Positions 8,117 to 19,175 of a stretch of 64,000 nt of DNA are shown here, in pieces. Where the stretch lies: positions 294,052 to 358,051 of the forward strand of contig QXPY01000003.1 in NCBI GenBank assembly GCA_003583745.1, in the 5' to 3' direction. Made by a program: the position numbers and the translations under genes. The stretch comes from Rhodocyclales bacterium GT-UBC (GTDB lineage: Bacteria; Pseudomonadota; Gammaproteobacteria; Burkholderiales; Rhodocyclaceae). Every line of letters begins with the position of its first letter. The stretch's first letter is position 1. The notes under the pieces are model-generated. The model had not been told where the DNA came from and ran no database searches. It saw nothing but the letters and a program-made list of their open reading frames with translations.

Positions 8117-9115
8117 TTAGCGGATGACGACGGTAGGCTTGTAACCGAGCGCGCTGCGGATTTTTTCAGCCACCTTGTCGGCGTCGCCACGGCTGGCATA
8201 AGGGCCGAGCTGCAGGCGGTGAATGCCATTACCCGGATTGACCCGCATTGGCTCGTTCAGCCAATCCAGTTCGCGCGTCAGGTGATTCTTCAGATTCTCG
8301 GCGTTGTCGGCATTGGCGAAGGCGCCCAGTTGCAGGTAGATGCCTTTCGGCAAGTTTGCTTCGGAGACATTGGCCGAAGGAATGCTGGTTTGCACTGGAC
8401 GTTCCTCCTGTCCCATGCGTTTGGCCAGCAACTCGATATCGTCCCGTTCGGCAGGTTTGGCCGGCGGCGTGACCTGGGCGTAGGTGGTGCTCATTGCCTC
8501 GCCCGGGATGATCGCTTCGACTTCGACCTGGCCGCTGCCGCCATTGATCAGACCGAGCTTGTAGGCGGCGGTGTAGGAGAGGTCGATGACGCGGTCGGCA
8601 TGGAAGGGACCGCGGTCGGTGATGCGGACGATCACCGATTTGCCGGTCTGCAGGCTGGTTACCCGGACGTAGGAAGGGAGCGCCAGGGTCGGGTGGGCGG
8701 CGGTCATGGCGAACATGTCGTAGGGTTCGCCGATCGAGGTCTTCTGGCCGTGGAACTTCTTGCCGTACCAGCTGGCGATGCCGCGTACCTTGTAAGGACG
8801 GACACTGGTGTTTGGCACGTATTCCTTGCCCAGCACGACGTAGGGTTTGGTCGCCGGTTTGTGCAGCGGTTCCCATTTCGGCTCGGCATCCGGGATGTCA
8901 TCCAGGCCGTCGGGGATTTCCTCGGCCGGGCCGTCATCCTTGTAGAAGCCTCCGCCCCGTTTGAGGATGGCGGTCGGCTTCTTGGTTGGCGTCGGGCTTT
9001 TGCTGCTGGTTCCCTTACCGCTTTCCGTGCTGCCATCTGGACCGACGCGCGGGGCGCTGCCACAGGCGGCGAGCAGCAGGGCGAGCAGGGCGGTGGGCAG
9101 CAGGCGGAGCATCAT
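8117..9115 (-). CDS. rlpA: RlpA septal-ring lytic transglycosylase lipoprotein with SPOR domain
   Basis: A 332-residue outer-membrane lipoprotein. The signal peptide ends in the lipobox LLAAC (Cys near 19). A Ser/Thr/Lys/Pro-rich linker follows. The double-psi beta-barrel RlpA domain carries GIASWYGKKFHGQKTSIGE and VRITDRGPFHADRVIDLSY, with the catalytic Asp and His positions of the family. A C-terminal SPOR domain (GIYLQLGAFANADNAENLK to LGPYASRGDADKVAEKI) binds denuded glycan strands at the septum. The start is ATG 9115, overlapping the rodA stop by 4 bases; a second ATG follows directly. It is the last gene of the mre/mrd operon. Confidence 0.93.
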   Translation of the reverse strand: MMLRLLPTALLALLLAACGSAPRVGPDGSTESGKGTSSKSPTPTKKPTAILKRGGGFYKDDGPAEEIPDGLDDIPDAEPKWEPLHKPATKPYVVLGKEYVPNTSVRPYKVRGIASWYGKKFHGQKTSIGEPYDMFAMTAAHPTLALPSYVRVTSLQTGKSVIVRITDRGPFHADRVIDLSYTAAYKLGLINGGSGQVEVEAIIPGEAMSTTYAQVTPPAKPAERDDIELLAKRMGQEERPVQTSIPSANVSEANLPKGIYLQLGAFANADNAENLKNHLTRELDWLNEPMRVNPGNGIHRLQLGPYASRGDADKVAEKIRSALGYKPTVVIR

Positions 9116-10224
9116 TTCTTGACCAGCATCCGGTGAGTATGAATCGACATCAGGATACCGACGCCCAGGAACAGCGTCACCAGCGCCGTGCCGCCGTAGC
9201 TCATGAAGGGGAGCGGGACGCCGACGACGGGGAGGATGCCGCTGACCATCCCCATGTTGATGAAAGCGTAGGTGAAGAAGCCCAGGGTGATGGCGCCGGC
9301 GAGCAGCCGGGAAAACAGGGTCGGGGCGGAGGAAGCGATGATCAGTCCGCGCCCGATCAGCAGCGTGTAGAGGAGGACAAGCAGGGCATTGCCGATCAGA
9401 CCCCATTCCTCGGAAAAAACTGCAAAGATGAAGTCGGTGTGCTTTTCCGGGATGAATTCGAGGTGGGTCTGGGTGCCGTTCAGGTAGCCCTTGCCGATGG
9501 CACCACCGGAGCCGATGGCGATGGTGGCCTGGATGATGTGGTAACCGGAACCCAGTGGGTCGGTGGTCGGGTCGATCAGGGTCAGGATCCGCTTCTGCTG
9601 GTAGTCGTGCATCATGCCCCAGAGGATGGGGGCTGCGGCTGCCGCCGCGGCGATCATGCCGACGATGATTTTCCAGGGCAGGCCGGCGAAGAAAATCACG
9701 TAGAAACCAGCCGAACCGACCAGCAGTGCAGTACCGAGATCAGGCTGCTTGGCGATCAGTGCAAAGGGGACCAGCAGCAGCATGGCGGCGCCGAAGTAGT
9801 GCTTCATCTTCAGCGTTGCTTCGTACTTCTGGAAGTACCAGGCCAGCATCAAGGGCATGGCGATCTTCATGATTTCCGAAGGCTGAATCCGGGTGAAGCC
9901 CAGTGGCAACCAGCGCCGTGCCCCGTTGACCTTGATCCCGAACAGGAAGACCGCGACCAGCAGGATCACCCCCAGCACGTAGAGTGGAATGGCGAAGCTC
10001 ATCAGCTTTTGCGGCGGCAGGCGGGAGACGAACCACATGATGACCATGGCGACGCCCATGTTGCCGAGCTGCGAGAACACCCGCTGGTTGCCGTCGAAGG
10101 TGGCCGAATGGACGGTCGCCAGCCCGACGGCCATGATGGCCAGCGTGATGAAGAGCAAGGGAAAGTCGATATGGGCGATCAGCTGTTGCCAACTGCGGCG
10201 CAGGGTGCCGATGACGTCGATCAT
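9112..10224 (-). CDS. rodA: RodA, SEDS peptidoglycan glycosyltransferase
   Basis: A 370-residue membrane protein with about ten membrane segments. SEDS-family signatures are visible: GARRWLPLGFTRIQPSE in the first large loop, QPDLGTALL, the HTDFIFAVFSEEWGLIG motif and PFMSYGGTAL near the end. It polymerises lipid II for cell elongation together with PBP2, whose gene directly precedes and overlaps it (ATGA). The length is normal for RodA. Confidence 0.96.
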   Translation of the reverse strand: MIDVIGTLRRSWQQLIAHIDFPLLFITLAIMAVGLATVHSATFDGNQRVFSQLGNMGVAMVIMWFVSRLPPQKLMSFAIPLYVLGVILLVAVFLFGIKVNGARRWLPLGFTRIQPSEIMKIAMPLMLAWYFQKYEATLKMKHYFGAAMLLLVPFALIAKQPDLGTALLVGSAGFYVIFFAGLPWKIIVGMIAAAAAAAPILWGMMHDYQQKRILTLIDPTTDPLGSGYHIIQATIAIGSGGAIGKGYLNGTQTHLEFIPEKHTDFIFAVFSEEWGLIGNALLVLLYTLLIGRGLIIASSAPTLFSRLLAGAITLGFFTYAFINMGMVSGILPVVGVPLPFMSYGGTALVTLFLGVGILMSIHTHRMLVKK

Positions 10225-12131
10225 TCTTCGCTGTCCTCTTCGATTGCCGCGCTGTCTTCCTTGGCAGCGCCGGCCGGCAGCTTGCCCAGCAAGTAGTAGT
10301 CGATGACCATGCGGGCGATCGGCGCCGCGGATTGGGCGCCGAAGCCGCCGTTTTCAACCAGGACGGCGAGGGCGATCTTCGGATTGTCGGCCGGAGCATA
10401 GGCAATGAACAGCGCGTGGTCGCGCAGTTCCTTCTTGGTGCCGCCCTCCTTGTACTGCGCACCTTTCAGCGAGAAAACCTGGGCCGTACCGGTTTTGCCG
10501 GCGGCTTCGTAGGGTGCGCCAGCAAAGGCCCGTGCACCGGTACCCTCCTTGATTACCCCGACCATGGCGCGGCGGATGACGTCGACGTTCTGCGGCTTCA
10601 ATTTCAGGTCGCGGATCGGCTGGGGTTCGACGGGACGTTTTTCGCCAGTTTTGGTATCGACGATGTGATGCACGATATGAGGACGGAACATCACGCCGTT
10701 ATTGGCCAGGGTTGCCGTAGCCTGGGCGAGCTGGATCGGGGTGTAGGCGTTGTAACCCTGGCCGATGCCGATCGAGATGGTTTCGCCGGCATACCATTTT
10801 TGCTGTTCGGGCTTCTTGAAGCGCTGCTTCTTCCATTCCGGTGACGGCAGGACGCCTTTCGATTCGCCGGAGTCGTCCTTGCCGATATCGATCCCGGTTC
10901 GTTGGCCGAGGCCGAGCAGGCCCATGAACTTGGCGATATTGTCGATCCCCATGTCGTTGGCCAGGATGTAGTAGTAGGTGTCGCAGGAATGGACGATCGA
11001 CTTGTACATGTCGACAACGCCATGGCCCCCCTTCTTGTCGTCGCGGAACTGGTGGTTGCCGAAATTGAAAAAGCCGGGATCGTTGATTGCCTGGGAAGGC
11101 GTGCGTTTGCCCATTTCGAGTGCGGCCAGTGCCATGAAAGGCTTGAAGGTAGAGCCGGGGGGGTAGGCCCCGTTGATGGCACGATTGATCATCGGCTTGC
11201 TCGGGTGCTCGTTCAATTCCTTCCAGTTGTCGGGCGTGATGCCATCGACGAAGAGATTGGGGTCGTAAGTCGGATTGGAAACCAAGGCCAAAATGCCGCC
11301 GGTCGAGGGCTCAATCGCCACCAGCGAGCCTTTGCGGTCGCCGAAGGCCTGTTCGGTGATTTCCTGCAGCTTGGCGTCAAGCGTCAGTTGCAGATTGTTG
11401 CCGGAAACCGGCGGGATGCGCTTCAGGCTGCGCAAGGCCCGGCCGCCGGCATCGATTTCGACTTCTTCGTAACCGGTCTGGCCATGCAGCTCGAATTCGT
11501 AATGCTGCTCGATCCCGGTTTTGCCGATATGGTCGGTTCCTTTGTAGGTCGCTTGCTTTTCGGCTTCTTCGATCCATTTCAGGTCGCGATCGGTGATCCG
11601 GCCGATGTAGCCGATGGCGTGCGAAGCGACGTTTCCAAGGGGGTACTGGCGAAATAGCCGGGCCTTGACCTCGACGCCAGGGAAGCGGTAACGCTGAGCG
11701 GCAAACTTGGCAACTTCGCTGTCGGTCAGCCGGGTGCGGATCGGGATGGATTCGAAGTTCTTGGCTTCGTCGAGCAGGCGCTTGAAACGTTTGCGGTCCT
11801 TGGGCTGGATGTCGATAACCTCGGTCAGGGCATCGATTGTCGCCTCCATGTCGCTGACCCGCGAGGGGGTGATTTCCAGCGTAAAGGCGGAGTAGTTGCG
11901 GGCCAGCACGACACCGTTGCGGTCGGTGATGACGCCACGGTTCGGAACGATGGGGATCAGCGCAATCCGGTTGTCCTCGGCGCGGGTCTGGTAGAAATCA
12001 TGCTGGATGACCTGTAGCCAGAAGAACCGGCCAATCAGCAAACCGAAGGCGAGCAGGACGGTGGCGGCAGCAAAGCCGAGGCGAAAACGGAAGCGGTCGA
12101 GATCGGCTTCGGGATTGTGGAAATCACCCAC
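10221..12131 (-). CDS. mrdA: Penicillin-binding protein 2 (peptidoglycan D,D-transpeptidase)
   Basis: A 636-residue class B PBP. It has a cytoplasmic tail, one membrane anchor at about 17-38, the pedestal domain (NRGVITDRNGVVLARNYSAF), and a transpeptidase domain. The domain has the active-site motif STFK (in PPGSTFKPFMAL), the second motif in HSCD and KTGTAQ near residue 545. The start is GTG at 12131, 14 bases after the mreD stop. The C-terminus is an acidic, low-complexity EEDSEE tail. It cross-links glycan strands made by RodA in lateral wall growth. Confidence 0.95.
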   Translation of the reverse strand: MGDFHNPEADLDRFRFRLGFAAATVLLAFGLLIGRFFWLQVIQHDFYQTRAEDNRIALIPIVPNRGVITDRNGVVLARNYSAFTLEITPSRVSDMEATIDALTEVIDIQPKDRKRFKRLLDEAKNFESIPIRTRLTDSEVAKFAAQRYRFPGVEVKARLFRQYPLGNVASHAIGYIGRITDRDLKWIEEAEKQATYKGTDHIGKTGIEQHYEFELHGQTGYEEVEIDAGGRALRSLKRIPPVSGNNLQLTLDAKLQEITEQAFGDRKGSLVAIEPSTGGILALVSNPTYDPNLFVDGITPDNWKELNEHPSKPMINRAINGAYPPGSTFKPFMALAALEMGKRTPSQAINDPGFFNFGNHQFRDDKKGGHGVVDMYKSIVHSCDTYYYILANDMGIDNIAKFMGLLGLGQRTGIDIGKDDSGESKGVLPSPEWKKQRFKKPEQQKWYAGETISIGIGQGYNAYTPIQLAQATATLANNGVMFRPHIVHHIVDTKTGEKRPVEPQPIRDLKLKPQNVDVIRRAMVGVIKEGTGARAFAGAPYEAAGKTGTAQVFSLKGAQYKEGGTKKELRDHALFIAYAPADNPKIALAVLVENGGFGAQSAAPIARMVIDYYLLGKLPAGAAKEDSAAIEEDSEE

Positions 12132-12145
12132 GGGCGGCAGCCTGC

Positions 12146-12667
12146 TTAAATCGGACGGTCAGGGTCCTGCTCGACCGGCTGATATTGCGGCAAGAGCAGG
12201 ATGAAGGTGGCGGGAATCCAGAGCAAGGTTGCAATGAACGGGCCGATGAAATATCCCCAGCCAGGAAAATCGGCACCGACTGCAAGCCGCATCAATGCCT
12301 GAATCAGTTGCGTGGCGATCAGCAGGGGCATGACCTGCAGCGCTTGCTGAACCAGCGGAAACCACAGCAGGCGACGGGAGAGCGAGGCGGAAACGTAGGC
12401 CAGCAGGACATAGGCAAAGCAATGTTGGCCGAGTACCGAGCCGTCGGCCACGTCCATCAGCAGACCAAGGACGAATGCCCAGCCCATGCCGACGCGACGA
12501 AATTCACGGACGCTCCAGAAACACAGAACCAGGGCGACCCAGTCGGGCATGCCCGGCCAGTGTGCGGTCGGCAGAAAGTTGAACAGGACGGCCGCAATCA
12601 GGCTGAGAAAAATGAACCAAGGCCTTACTGGCAGCAGGATGCGGGATGAGGAAAAAGTGGGCTGCAT
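12146..12667 (-). CDS. mreD: Rod shape-determining protein MreD
   Basis: A 173-residue inner-membrane protein with about five or six membrane helices. It shows the conserved MreD stretch FVLGLLMDVADGSVLGQHCF. Its ATG overlaps the mreC stop by one base (TGATG). It is thought to link MreC to the PBP2-RodA synthase. Confidence 0.9.
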   Translation of the reverse strand: MQPTFSSSRILLPVRPWFIFLSLIAAVLFNFLPTAHWPGMPDWVALVLCFWSVREFRRVGMGWAFVLGLLMDVADGSVLGQHCFAYVLLAYVSASLSRRLLWFPLVQQALQVMPLLIATQLIQALMRLAVGADFPGWGYFIGPFIATLLWIPATFILLLPQYQPVEQDPDRPI

Positions 12668-13605
12668 CAGTTAGCTTTCGCGGCGCGTTTTTTCTTCGGG
12701 CGCAGTCCGGTCTTGTCGCCACTGTCGCTGCCTCGGCCAACCGATTCGGGCGGTGGCGGCGGCAGGGTCTGGCGCGGGTCGAGGACCATCAGTTCGCCGA
12801 AATTCTCGACGCCGGCGACTGGTACGCAAAAAATACGGGCGAAGGAGTAAGCGCTGTCGCGTTCGATGTTGATGACTTGGGCTACCGGGAAACCGGCCAG
12901 ATAGATTCCGTCCAGACCCGATGTGACCAGGATGTCGCCAACCTGAACATCCGCATTGGCGGGCATGTAACGCAGTTCAAGCTGGCCGTTGCCAAGCCCG
13001 AATACGACCGAACGCTGCCCGCTACGAACGATCTGAACCGGTACCGCCTGATCCTTGTCGGTGATCAGCGTGATTTCGGCGGAAAACGGGAAGACTCGCG
13101 TGACCTGGCCGACCACGCCGCTTTCGTCGATGGCTGGCTGGCCGGCGACGATGCCGGATTGCTGTCCCTTGTCTACGATGACCTTGCGCGAGAAGGGATC
13201 GCGGGCTGTATAGAGAATCTGGGCGACCTGACCATTGGCCTTTTCCCGCTCCTTGACCGCCAGCAGTTTGCGCAGGCGCTCGTTCTCGGCTTCGAGCTGG
13301 ATCAGGCGCTGAAGATTGGGGGCGGTATTGAGTTGGGCGTGCTTGAGTTCGCTGTTTTCATTTTGCAGCGACTTCATGCCTTGCAAATAGTTGGCTGCAT
13401 AATCGACCAGGCTTCCCGGCGTTTGTGCTACGCGCTGAACCGGATCGATCAATAACGCGATACTTTGGCGAAGCAAGTCCAGGCTCTTGAACCGCAGGTC
13501 GACGACAAAAATCGCCAGTGAAACGGCGATATAGAAAGTCAGAAGGGCCAGCGGTGCTGGCCCTCGCTTGAAAAACGGCGGTGGCGCGTGATCGATGCCG
13601 GCCAT
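12667..13605 (-). CDS. mreC: Rod shape-determining protein MreC
   Basis: A 312-residue bitopic protein. A single N-terminal membrane helix (about 20-38) precedes a coiled coil at 75-120 (LIQLEAENERLRKLLAVKERE). A periplasmic beta-barrel domain contains DKGQQSGIVAGQPAI and VQVGDILVTSGLDGIYLAGF. A basic Lys-rich tail (PKKKRAAKAN) follows a Pro-rich stretch. It bridges MreB to PBP2. It starts 29 bases after mreB. Confidence 0.94.
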   Translation of the reverse strand: MAGIDHAPPPFFKRGPAPLALLTFYIAVSLAIFVVDLRFKSLDLLRQSIALLIDPVQRVAQTPGSLVDYAANYLQGMKSLQNENSELKHAQLNTAPNLQRLIQLEAENERLRKLLAVKEREKANGQVAQILYTARDPFSRKVIVDKGQQSGIVAGQPAIDESGVVGQVTRVFPFSAEITLITDKDQAVPVQIVRSGQRSVVFGLGNGQLELRYMPANADVQVGDILVTSGLDGIYLAGFPVAQVINIERDSAYSFARIFCVPVAGVENFGELMVLDPRQTLPPPPPESVGRGSDSGDKTGLRPKKKRAAKAN

Positions 13606-13634
13606 CGCTCAACCTCGACTGGCAGCGGTCAAGG

Positions 13635-14717
<1,083 letters not shown>

Positions 14718-14782
14718 TTATGATACCTTATAACGCTTTCCATTTTAAGACTTTGTGCACTGCAAAAAAGTCTTTTGAAACC

Positions 14783-15070
14783 ATGTCGCTTACATTAGAA
14801 CAGGTTCAGCGCATTGCGCTTCTCGCTCGCATCGAGGTTAGCGAATCCGAGGCGTTGGCTACGCAAGCCCACCTCAACGGGATTTTCCAGCTTATCGAAC
14901 AAATGCAGGCAGTCGATACCCGCGGAGTCGAGCCGATGGCGCACGCTCAGGACCTCAGCCAGCGTCTGCGTGAAGACGCCGTCAGTGAGGGCAATCGCCG
15001 GGCGGCCTACCAGGCGGTTGCGCCGGAGGTCGAGGCCGGTCTCTATCTTGTACCGAAGGTTATCGAATGA
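14783..15070 (+). CDS. gatC: Asp-tRNA(Asn)/Glu-tRNA(Gln) amidotransferase subunit C
   Basis: A 95-residue GatC with the family pattern [17 protein letters not shown] and the C-terminal LREDAV segment. It wraps and stabilises GatA in the GatCAB complex, which makes Gln-tRNA(Gln) and/or Asn-tRNA(Asn) by transamidation. It overlaps gatA by 4 bases. The space upstream, 104 bases shared with mreB, is AT-rich but I cannot pick a convincing promoter. Confidence 0.93.
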   Translation: MSLTLEQVQRIALLARIEVSESEALATQAHLNGIFQLIEQMQAVDTRGVEPMAHAQDLSQRLREDAVSEGNRRAAYQAVAPEVEAGLYLVPKVIE

Positions 15071-16524
15071 TTAATGCCAGCCTCAAGCAACTGTCTCAGG
15101 CGCTGGCCGCCAAGCAGATTTCCAGCGTCGAATTGACGCAATTGTTCCTGGATCGGATCAATCGTTTCAATCCGACCCTGAATGCGTTTGTCACGGTTGA
15201 TGCCGACAAGAGTCTGGCTGCCGCTCGCGCCGCCGATGCCCGTATCGCGGCCGGTACGGCGGGCTTGCTGACCGGCATTCCGATTGCACAGAAAGACATT
15301 TTTTGTGCCGAAGGCTGGCTGACCACCTGCGGCTCGAAGATGCTGTCGAATTTCGTCTCGCCCTACGACGCGACGGTCATCCGCAAGATGGAAGCCGAGG
15401 CCGGCCTGGTTTCGCTGGGCAAGACCAACATGGACGAGTTCGCCATGGGCTCGTCGAATGAGACTTCGTTCTTCGGTCCGGTGCGCAATCCCTGGGACCA
15501 GGCTCGTGTGCCAGGCGGCTCTTCCGGTGGTTCGGCAGCTGCCGTGGCCGCCCGTCTGGCACCGGCGGCGACCGGCACGGATACCGGAGGCTCGATCCGC
15601 CAGCCGGCCGCGCTGTGCAATCTGACCGGCCTTAAGCCGACCTACGGCGTGGTGTCGCGTTACGGCATGATCGCCTTTGCCTCGTCGCTCGACCAAGCCG
15701 GGCCGATGGCGGCCAGTGCCGAAGATTGCGCCCTGCTGCTCAACAGCATGGCCGGTTACGACGAGCGCGACTCGACCTCGCTGGAGCGTCCTGTCGAAGA
15801 CTACAGCCGCGATCTCGACAAGCCGCTGAGCGGCCTGCGTATCGGTCTGCCCAAAGAGTTTTTCGGCGAAGGCTGCGATGCCGAGGTGATGGCTGCCGTG
15901 CGTGCCGCTATCGCCGAGTACGAAAAGCTTGGGGCAACGACCGTTGAGGTGTCGCTGCCGAATTCGCATTTGTCGGTGCCGGCTTATTACGTCATTGCGC
16001 CGGCAGAGGCCAGTTCCAATCTGTCGCGGTTTGACGGCGTGCGCTATGGCTTTCGGGCCGAGGATTACGGCAATCTTGACGACATGTACATGAAGTCGCG
16101 GGCTCAAGGTTTTGGAGCCGAGGTCAAGCGCCGTATCCTGATCGGTACCTACGTACTCTCGCACGGTTATTACGATGCCTATTACCTGCAGGCGCAGCGC
16201 ATACGCCGCCTGATCGCCAACGATTTCGTCGAGGCGTTCAAGCATTGCGATGTGATCATGGGGCCGACTTCGCCTTCGACTGCGTTCAAGTTGGGGGAAA
16301 AGGCTGCCGATCCGGTACAGATGTATCTGTCGGACATCTATACCATCGCTGTCAATCTGGCCGGCCTGCCCGGCATGTCCGTGCCTTGTGGGCTGGCGGC
16401 TGGGTTGCCGGTTGGTTTGCAACTGGTGGGCAATTATTTTGCCGAAGCCCGCCTGCTCAACGTGGCTCATCGTTTCCAACAGGTCACTGACTGGCATTTG
16501 CGGCGCCCGGCTGGTTTGGAGTAG
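15067..16524 (+). CDS. gatA: Asp-tRNA(Asn)/Glu-tRNA(Gln) amidotransferase subunit A
   Basis: A 485-residue amidase-signature enzyme that releases ammonia from glutamine. The Ser-cisSer-Lys triad is present: Lys in PIAQKDIF near 78, the cis-Ser and nucleophile in [13 protein letters not shown] and [13 protein letters not shown]. The length and ends match GatA. It is translationally coupled to gatC, and followed after 2 bases by an unusual lipoprotein gene before gatB. Confidence 0.96.
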   Translation: MINASLKQLSQALAAKQISSVELTQLFLDRINRFNPTLNAFVTVDADKSLAAARAADARIAAGTAGLLTGIPIAQKDIFCAEGWLTTCGSKMLSNFVSPYDATVIRKMEAEAGLVSLGKTNMDEFAMGSSNETSFFGPVRNPWDQARVPGGSSGGSAAAVAARLAPAATGTDTGGSIRQPAALCNLTGLKPTYGVVSRYGMIAFASSLDQAGPMAASAEDCALLLNSMAGYDERDSTSLERPVEDYSRDLDKPLSGLRIGLPKEFFGEGCDAEVMAAVRAAIAEYEKLGATTVEVSLPNSHLSVPAYYVIAPAEASSNLSRFDGVRYGFRAEDYGNLDDMYMKSRAQGFGAEVKRRILIGTYVLSHGYYDAYYLQAQRIRRLIANDFVEAFKHCDVIMGPTSPSTAFKLGEKAADPVQMYLSDIYTIAVNLAGLPGMSVPCGLAAGLPVGLQLVGNYFAEARLLNVAHRFQQVTDWHLRRPAGLE

Positions 16525-16526
16525 GC

Positions 16527-17057
16527 ATGCGGTGGAGCGGCTTGCTTCTCGTTCTGATCCTGGCCGGATGCGCCGAGGTTGAGAAGCAAGTTGAAGTCAA
16601 GGTCGAACCCGAGTCGCCGGTTGTTTTGGAGAAAACGGAGAGCGTGGAACCCAAGTTGAAGAGTTCGACGCTGAAGTATCTGGCCAACCGCAATCTGAAG
16701 CCGCAGCCGACCAGGCCGCTGAACGTCAGGTCGAAGTGCTCGTATCGCGATGCGATCGGGACGACGACCAAGTTGGATTTGTTGGTCAAGGAAGCGGTGG
16801 TGAAGAATTTCGATGCACAGGTGACGATCAAGGGGTATGGCAGCTGCCGTTTCAATTTGAAGGAATTCGAGCAAGTCGAGAAGTTGCCGCAGGCATTGCT
16901 CAAGCACAAGAAGGAAAGCGGCTGCCTGGTCCGCATGTGGGAGCAGGGGCCCAAGGTGACGGTGGCTTTCAATAGCTGCGCCAAGTCCTGTGAAGGGCAG
17001 GCCTTCGATTATCTGTGGCCCATCGTCGTTGAGGCGAAGAGTGGGCGTTGTTACTGA
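16527..17057 (+). CDS. Hypothetical lipoprotein inside the gatCAB operon
   Basis: A 176-residue protein with a short signal peptide and the lipobox LILAGC (Cys15). After the lipobox comes a charged, low-complexity stretch rich in Val, Glu and Lys (about 17-50). A compact C-terminal domain (70-176) has about six cysteines, including SKCSYRD, GSCRFN, GCLVR and SCAKSCEGQ, which could form disulfides in the periplasm. I do not recognise the family. GGAG lies 6 bases before the ATG. The gene fits tightly between gatA and gatB, so it should be co-transcribed with the amidotransferase although its location in the cell is different. Confidence 0.85.
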   Translation: MRWSGLLLVLILAGCAEVEKQVEVKVEPESPVVLEKTESVEPKLKSSTLKYLANRNLKPQPTRPLNVRSKCSYRDAIGTTTKLDLLVKEAVVKNFDAQVTIKGYGSCRFNLKEFEQVEKLPQALLKHKKESGCLVRMWEQGPKVTVAFNSCAKSCEGQAFDYLWPIVVEAKSGRCY

Positions 17058-17069
17058 ACGGATGACATC

Positions 17070-18524
17070 ATGAATCAGTGGGAAGTAGTTATCGGCATCG
17101 AAACGCACGCGCAGCTGGCGACTGTTTCGAAAATTTTTTCCGGTGCGGCAACGGCCTTTGGGGCCGAGCCCAATAGTCAGGCTTGTGCCGTCGATCTTGC
17201 CTTGCCTGGCGTCTTGCCGGTGCTCAACAAGAAGGCAGTCGAATGCGCGATTCGCTTCGGTCTCGCCATTGGCGCCGAAGTGGCGCAAAAATCGGTTTTT
17301 GCCCGCAAGAATTACTTCTACCCCGACCTGCCAAAGGGATATCAAATCAGCCAGATGGACCTTCCTGTCGTGGTTGGTGGTGCGATCACGCTGCAGGTCG
17401 GTCAGGGCGACAAGGCTTACGAAAAGGTTGTTCGTCTGACCCGCGCCCATCTCGAAGAGGACGCCGGCAAGTCCTTGCACGAAGACTTTCACGGCAAATC
17501 GGGAATTGACCTGAATCGTGCCGGGACGCCCTTGCTGGAGATCGTTTCCGAACCGGACATGCGTTCCTCGGACGAGGCGGTAGCGTACGCCAAGGCGCTG
17601 CATGCACTGGTCCGCTGGATCGGGATTTGCGACGGCAACATGCAGGAAGGTTCCTTCCGCTGTGACGCCAATGTTTCGGTGCGTCCAAAGGGGCAGGCCG
17701 AATTTGGCACCCGGCGCGAGATCAAGAACCTCAACTCTTTCCGCTTCCTCAAGGAAGCGATCGATTTCGAAGTGCAGTGGCAGATCAATGAAATCGAAGA
17801 AGGCCGCAAAATCCAGCAGGCAACCGTCCTGTTCGATCCGGAAAGCGGCGAGACGCGGATGATGCGCAGCAAGGAAGATGCGCACGACTACCGCTATTTT
17901 CCCGATCCCGATCTGTTGCCGCTGATTATCTCGGGCGACTGGATCGAGCGTGTCCGCGGCGAGTTGCCTGAATTGCCGGTCCAGAAGCGGGAACGTTTTG
18001 TCAGCGATCTGGGTCTTTCGACCTACGATGCGACGACTTTGACGGCCAGCCAGGAAATCTCTGATTACTTCGAGGCTGTCGTCAGTGTCGCTGGAAAGGC
18101 CAGTGCCAAACCCTGTGCCAACTGGGTGATGGTTGATCTGGCTGCACGCCTCAACAAGGATGGTCTGGAGATCCTTTCTTCACCGGTTAGCGCGCCGCAG
18201 CTGGGTGGGTTGATTCAACGTATTGCCGATAACACCATCTCCAATAACATTGCCAAAAAGGTTTTTGAGTCCCTGTGGAATGGCGAAGGTGCAACGGCTG
18301 ACGAAATCATCGAGAAGCAGGGGCTGAAACAGATTACCGACAGCGGTGCTATCGAATCCTTGGTCGACGAGGTGTTGGCCGCCAATCCGGGCAATGTCGC
18401 GGAATTCAAGGCCGGCAAGGAAAAGGCCTTCAATGCCTTGGTTGGTCAGGTGATGAAGGCGGCCAAGGGTAAGGCCAATCCGCAACAGGTCAATGACCTG
18501 CTGCGTCAGAAATTGGCAGGCTGA
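17070..18524 (+). CDS. gatB: Asp-tRNA(Asn)/Glu-tRNA(Gln) amidotransferase subunit B
   Basis: A 484-residue GatB starting [13 protein letters not shown]. It carries the kinase-like catalytic core ([37 protein letters not shown]) that phosphorylates the mischarged aminoacyl-tRNA. The C-terminal YqeY-like tRNA-binding tail ends [14 protein letters not shown]. The length is standard. It directly abuts the convergent gene at 18525. Confidence 0.96.
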   Translation: MNQWEVVIGIETHAQLATVSKIFSGAATAFGAEPNSQACAVDLALPGVLPVLNKKAVECAIRFGLAIGAEVAQKSVFARKNYFYPDLPKGYQISQMDLPVVVGGAITLQVGQGDKAYEKVVRLTRAHLEEDAGKSLHEDFHGKSGIDLNRAGTPLLEIVSEPDMRSSDEAVAYAKALHALVRWIGICDGNMQEGSFRCDANVSVRPKGQAEFGTRREIKNLNSFRFLKEAIDFEVQWQINEIEEGRKIQQATVLFDPESGETRMMRSKEDAHDYRYFPDPDLLPLIISGDWIERVRGELPELPVQKRERFVSDLGLSTYDATTLTASQEISDYFEAVVSVAGKASAKPCANWVMVDLAARLNKDGLEILSSPVSAPQLGGLIQRIADNTISNNIAKKVFESLWNGEGATADEIIEKQGLKQITDSGAIESLVDEVLAANPGNVAEFKAGKEKAFNALVGQVMKAAKGKANPQQVNDLLRQKLAG

Positions 18525-19175
18525 TCAGCGAACAGGGGCCGTGCCGCCTGGCGGCATGGCCGGCGGTCTGCTGCGACTGGTTAACTCGATGTAGCGTTTT
18601 CGATCGGCGTCGTATTTGCGCTTGATCGTATCGAAGTCACGTTTTTTGACGTCCAGCAGATCCTGCTCAACCTTGATTTCATAGTCGATTGAGCGAAGCT
18701 CCTTCTCGATTTCCGGAGGAAGCTTCTTTTTCTTGTAGAACTCGGCTTCGTTCTCGAAGTGCTTGCGTTTTTGTCGAGCCGCTTCGATCTTGGCCTTGCT
18801 GGCTTCAATCGCAAAATTGACATCGGCTTCTGCCTTGCGCTGGGTCAGGTCGATATCCTGTATCGTCGCATAAGTATCGAGTAGGGCTTGATCGCGTCGC
18901 CTTAGCTCGCGTTCGACTTCTTCCTGCTGTTTTTTTCGCTTGGCCTCCGCCGCCTGTTCGGCGCGCTGTTCCGGCGTCAGGGGAGGGCCGATTTCCTTTA
19001 TGACATTGCCGCCGCTGTCGAGTACTTTGTATGCCTTGCCACGGCATTGGTCCGGCAAGGTGTCGCCACAGACCCGCCGACCGCTGGCCGGATCCTGGCA
19101 ACAGTAAAATTCCCCAACGGCCTGCGCCGAAGTGGCTAACAGGAGGAAAAGGGGAATGGCGAGTCTTTTAGGCAT
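18525..19175 (-). CDS. Secreted coiled-coil protein, DUF4124-like N-terminus
   Basis: A 216-residue protein with a signal peptide ([19 protein letters not shown], cleaved after about residue 19). A short domain follows with CC, VCGD and QC cysteines and [20 protein letters not shown]. This matches the small periplasmic DUF4124-type module often found before coiled coils. Residues 70-200 are a long charged coiled coil rich in Lys, Glu and Arg. The start codon overlaps the pyrE stop by 8 bases (ATGCCTAA), so it is likely co-transcribed with pyrE. Function is unknown. Confidence 0.82.
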   Translation of the reverse strand: MPKRLAIPLFLLLATSAQAVGEFYCCQDPASGRRVCGDTLPDQCRGKAYKVLDSGGNVIKEIGPPLTPEQRAEQAAEAKRKKQQEEVERELRRRDQALLDTYATIQDIDLTQRKAEADVNFAIEASKAKIEAARQKRKHFENEAEFYKKKKLPPEIEKELRSIDYEIKVEQDLLDVKKRDFDTIKRKYDADRKRYIELTSRSRPPAMPPGGTAPVR

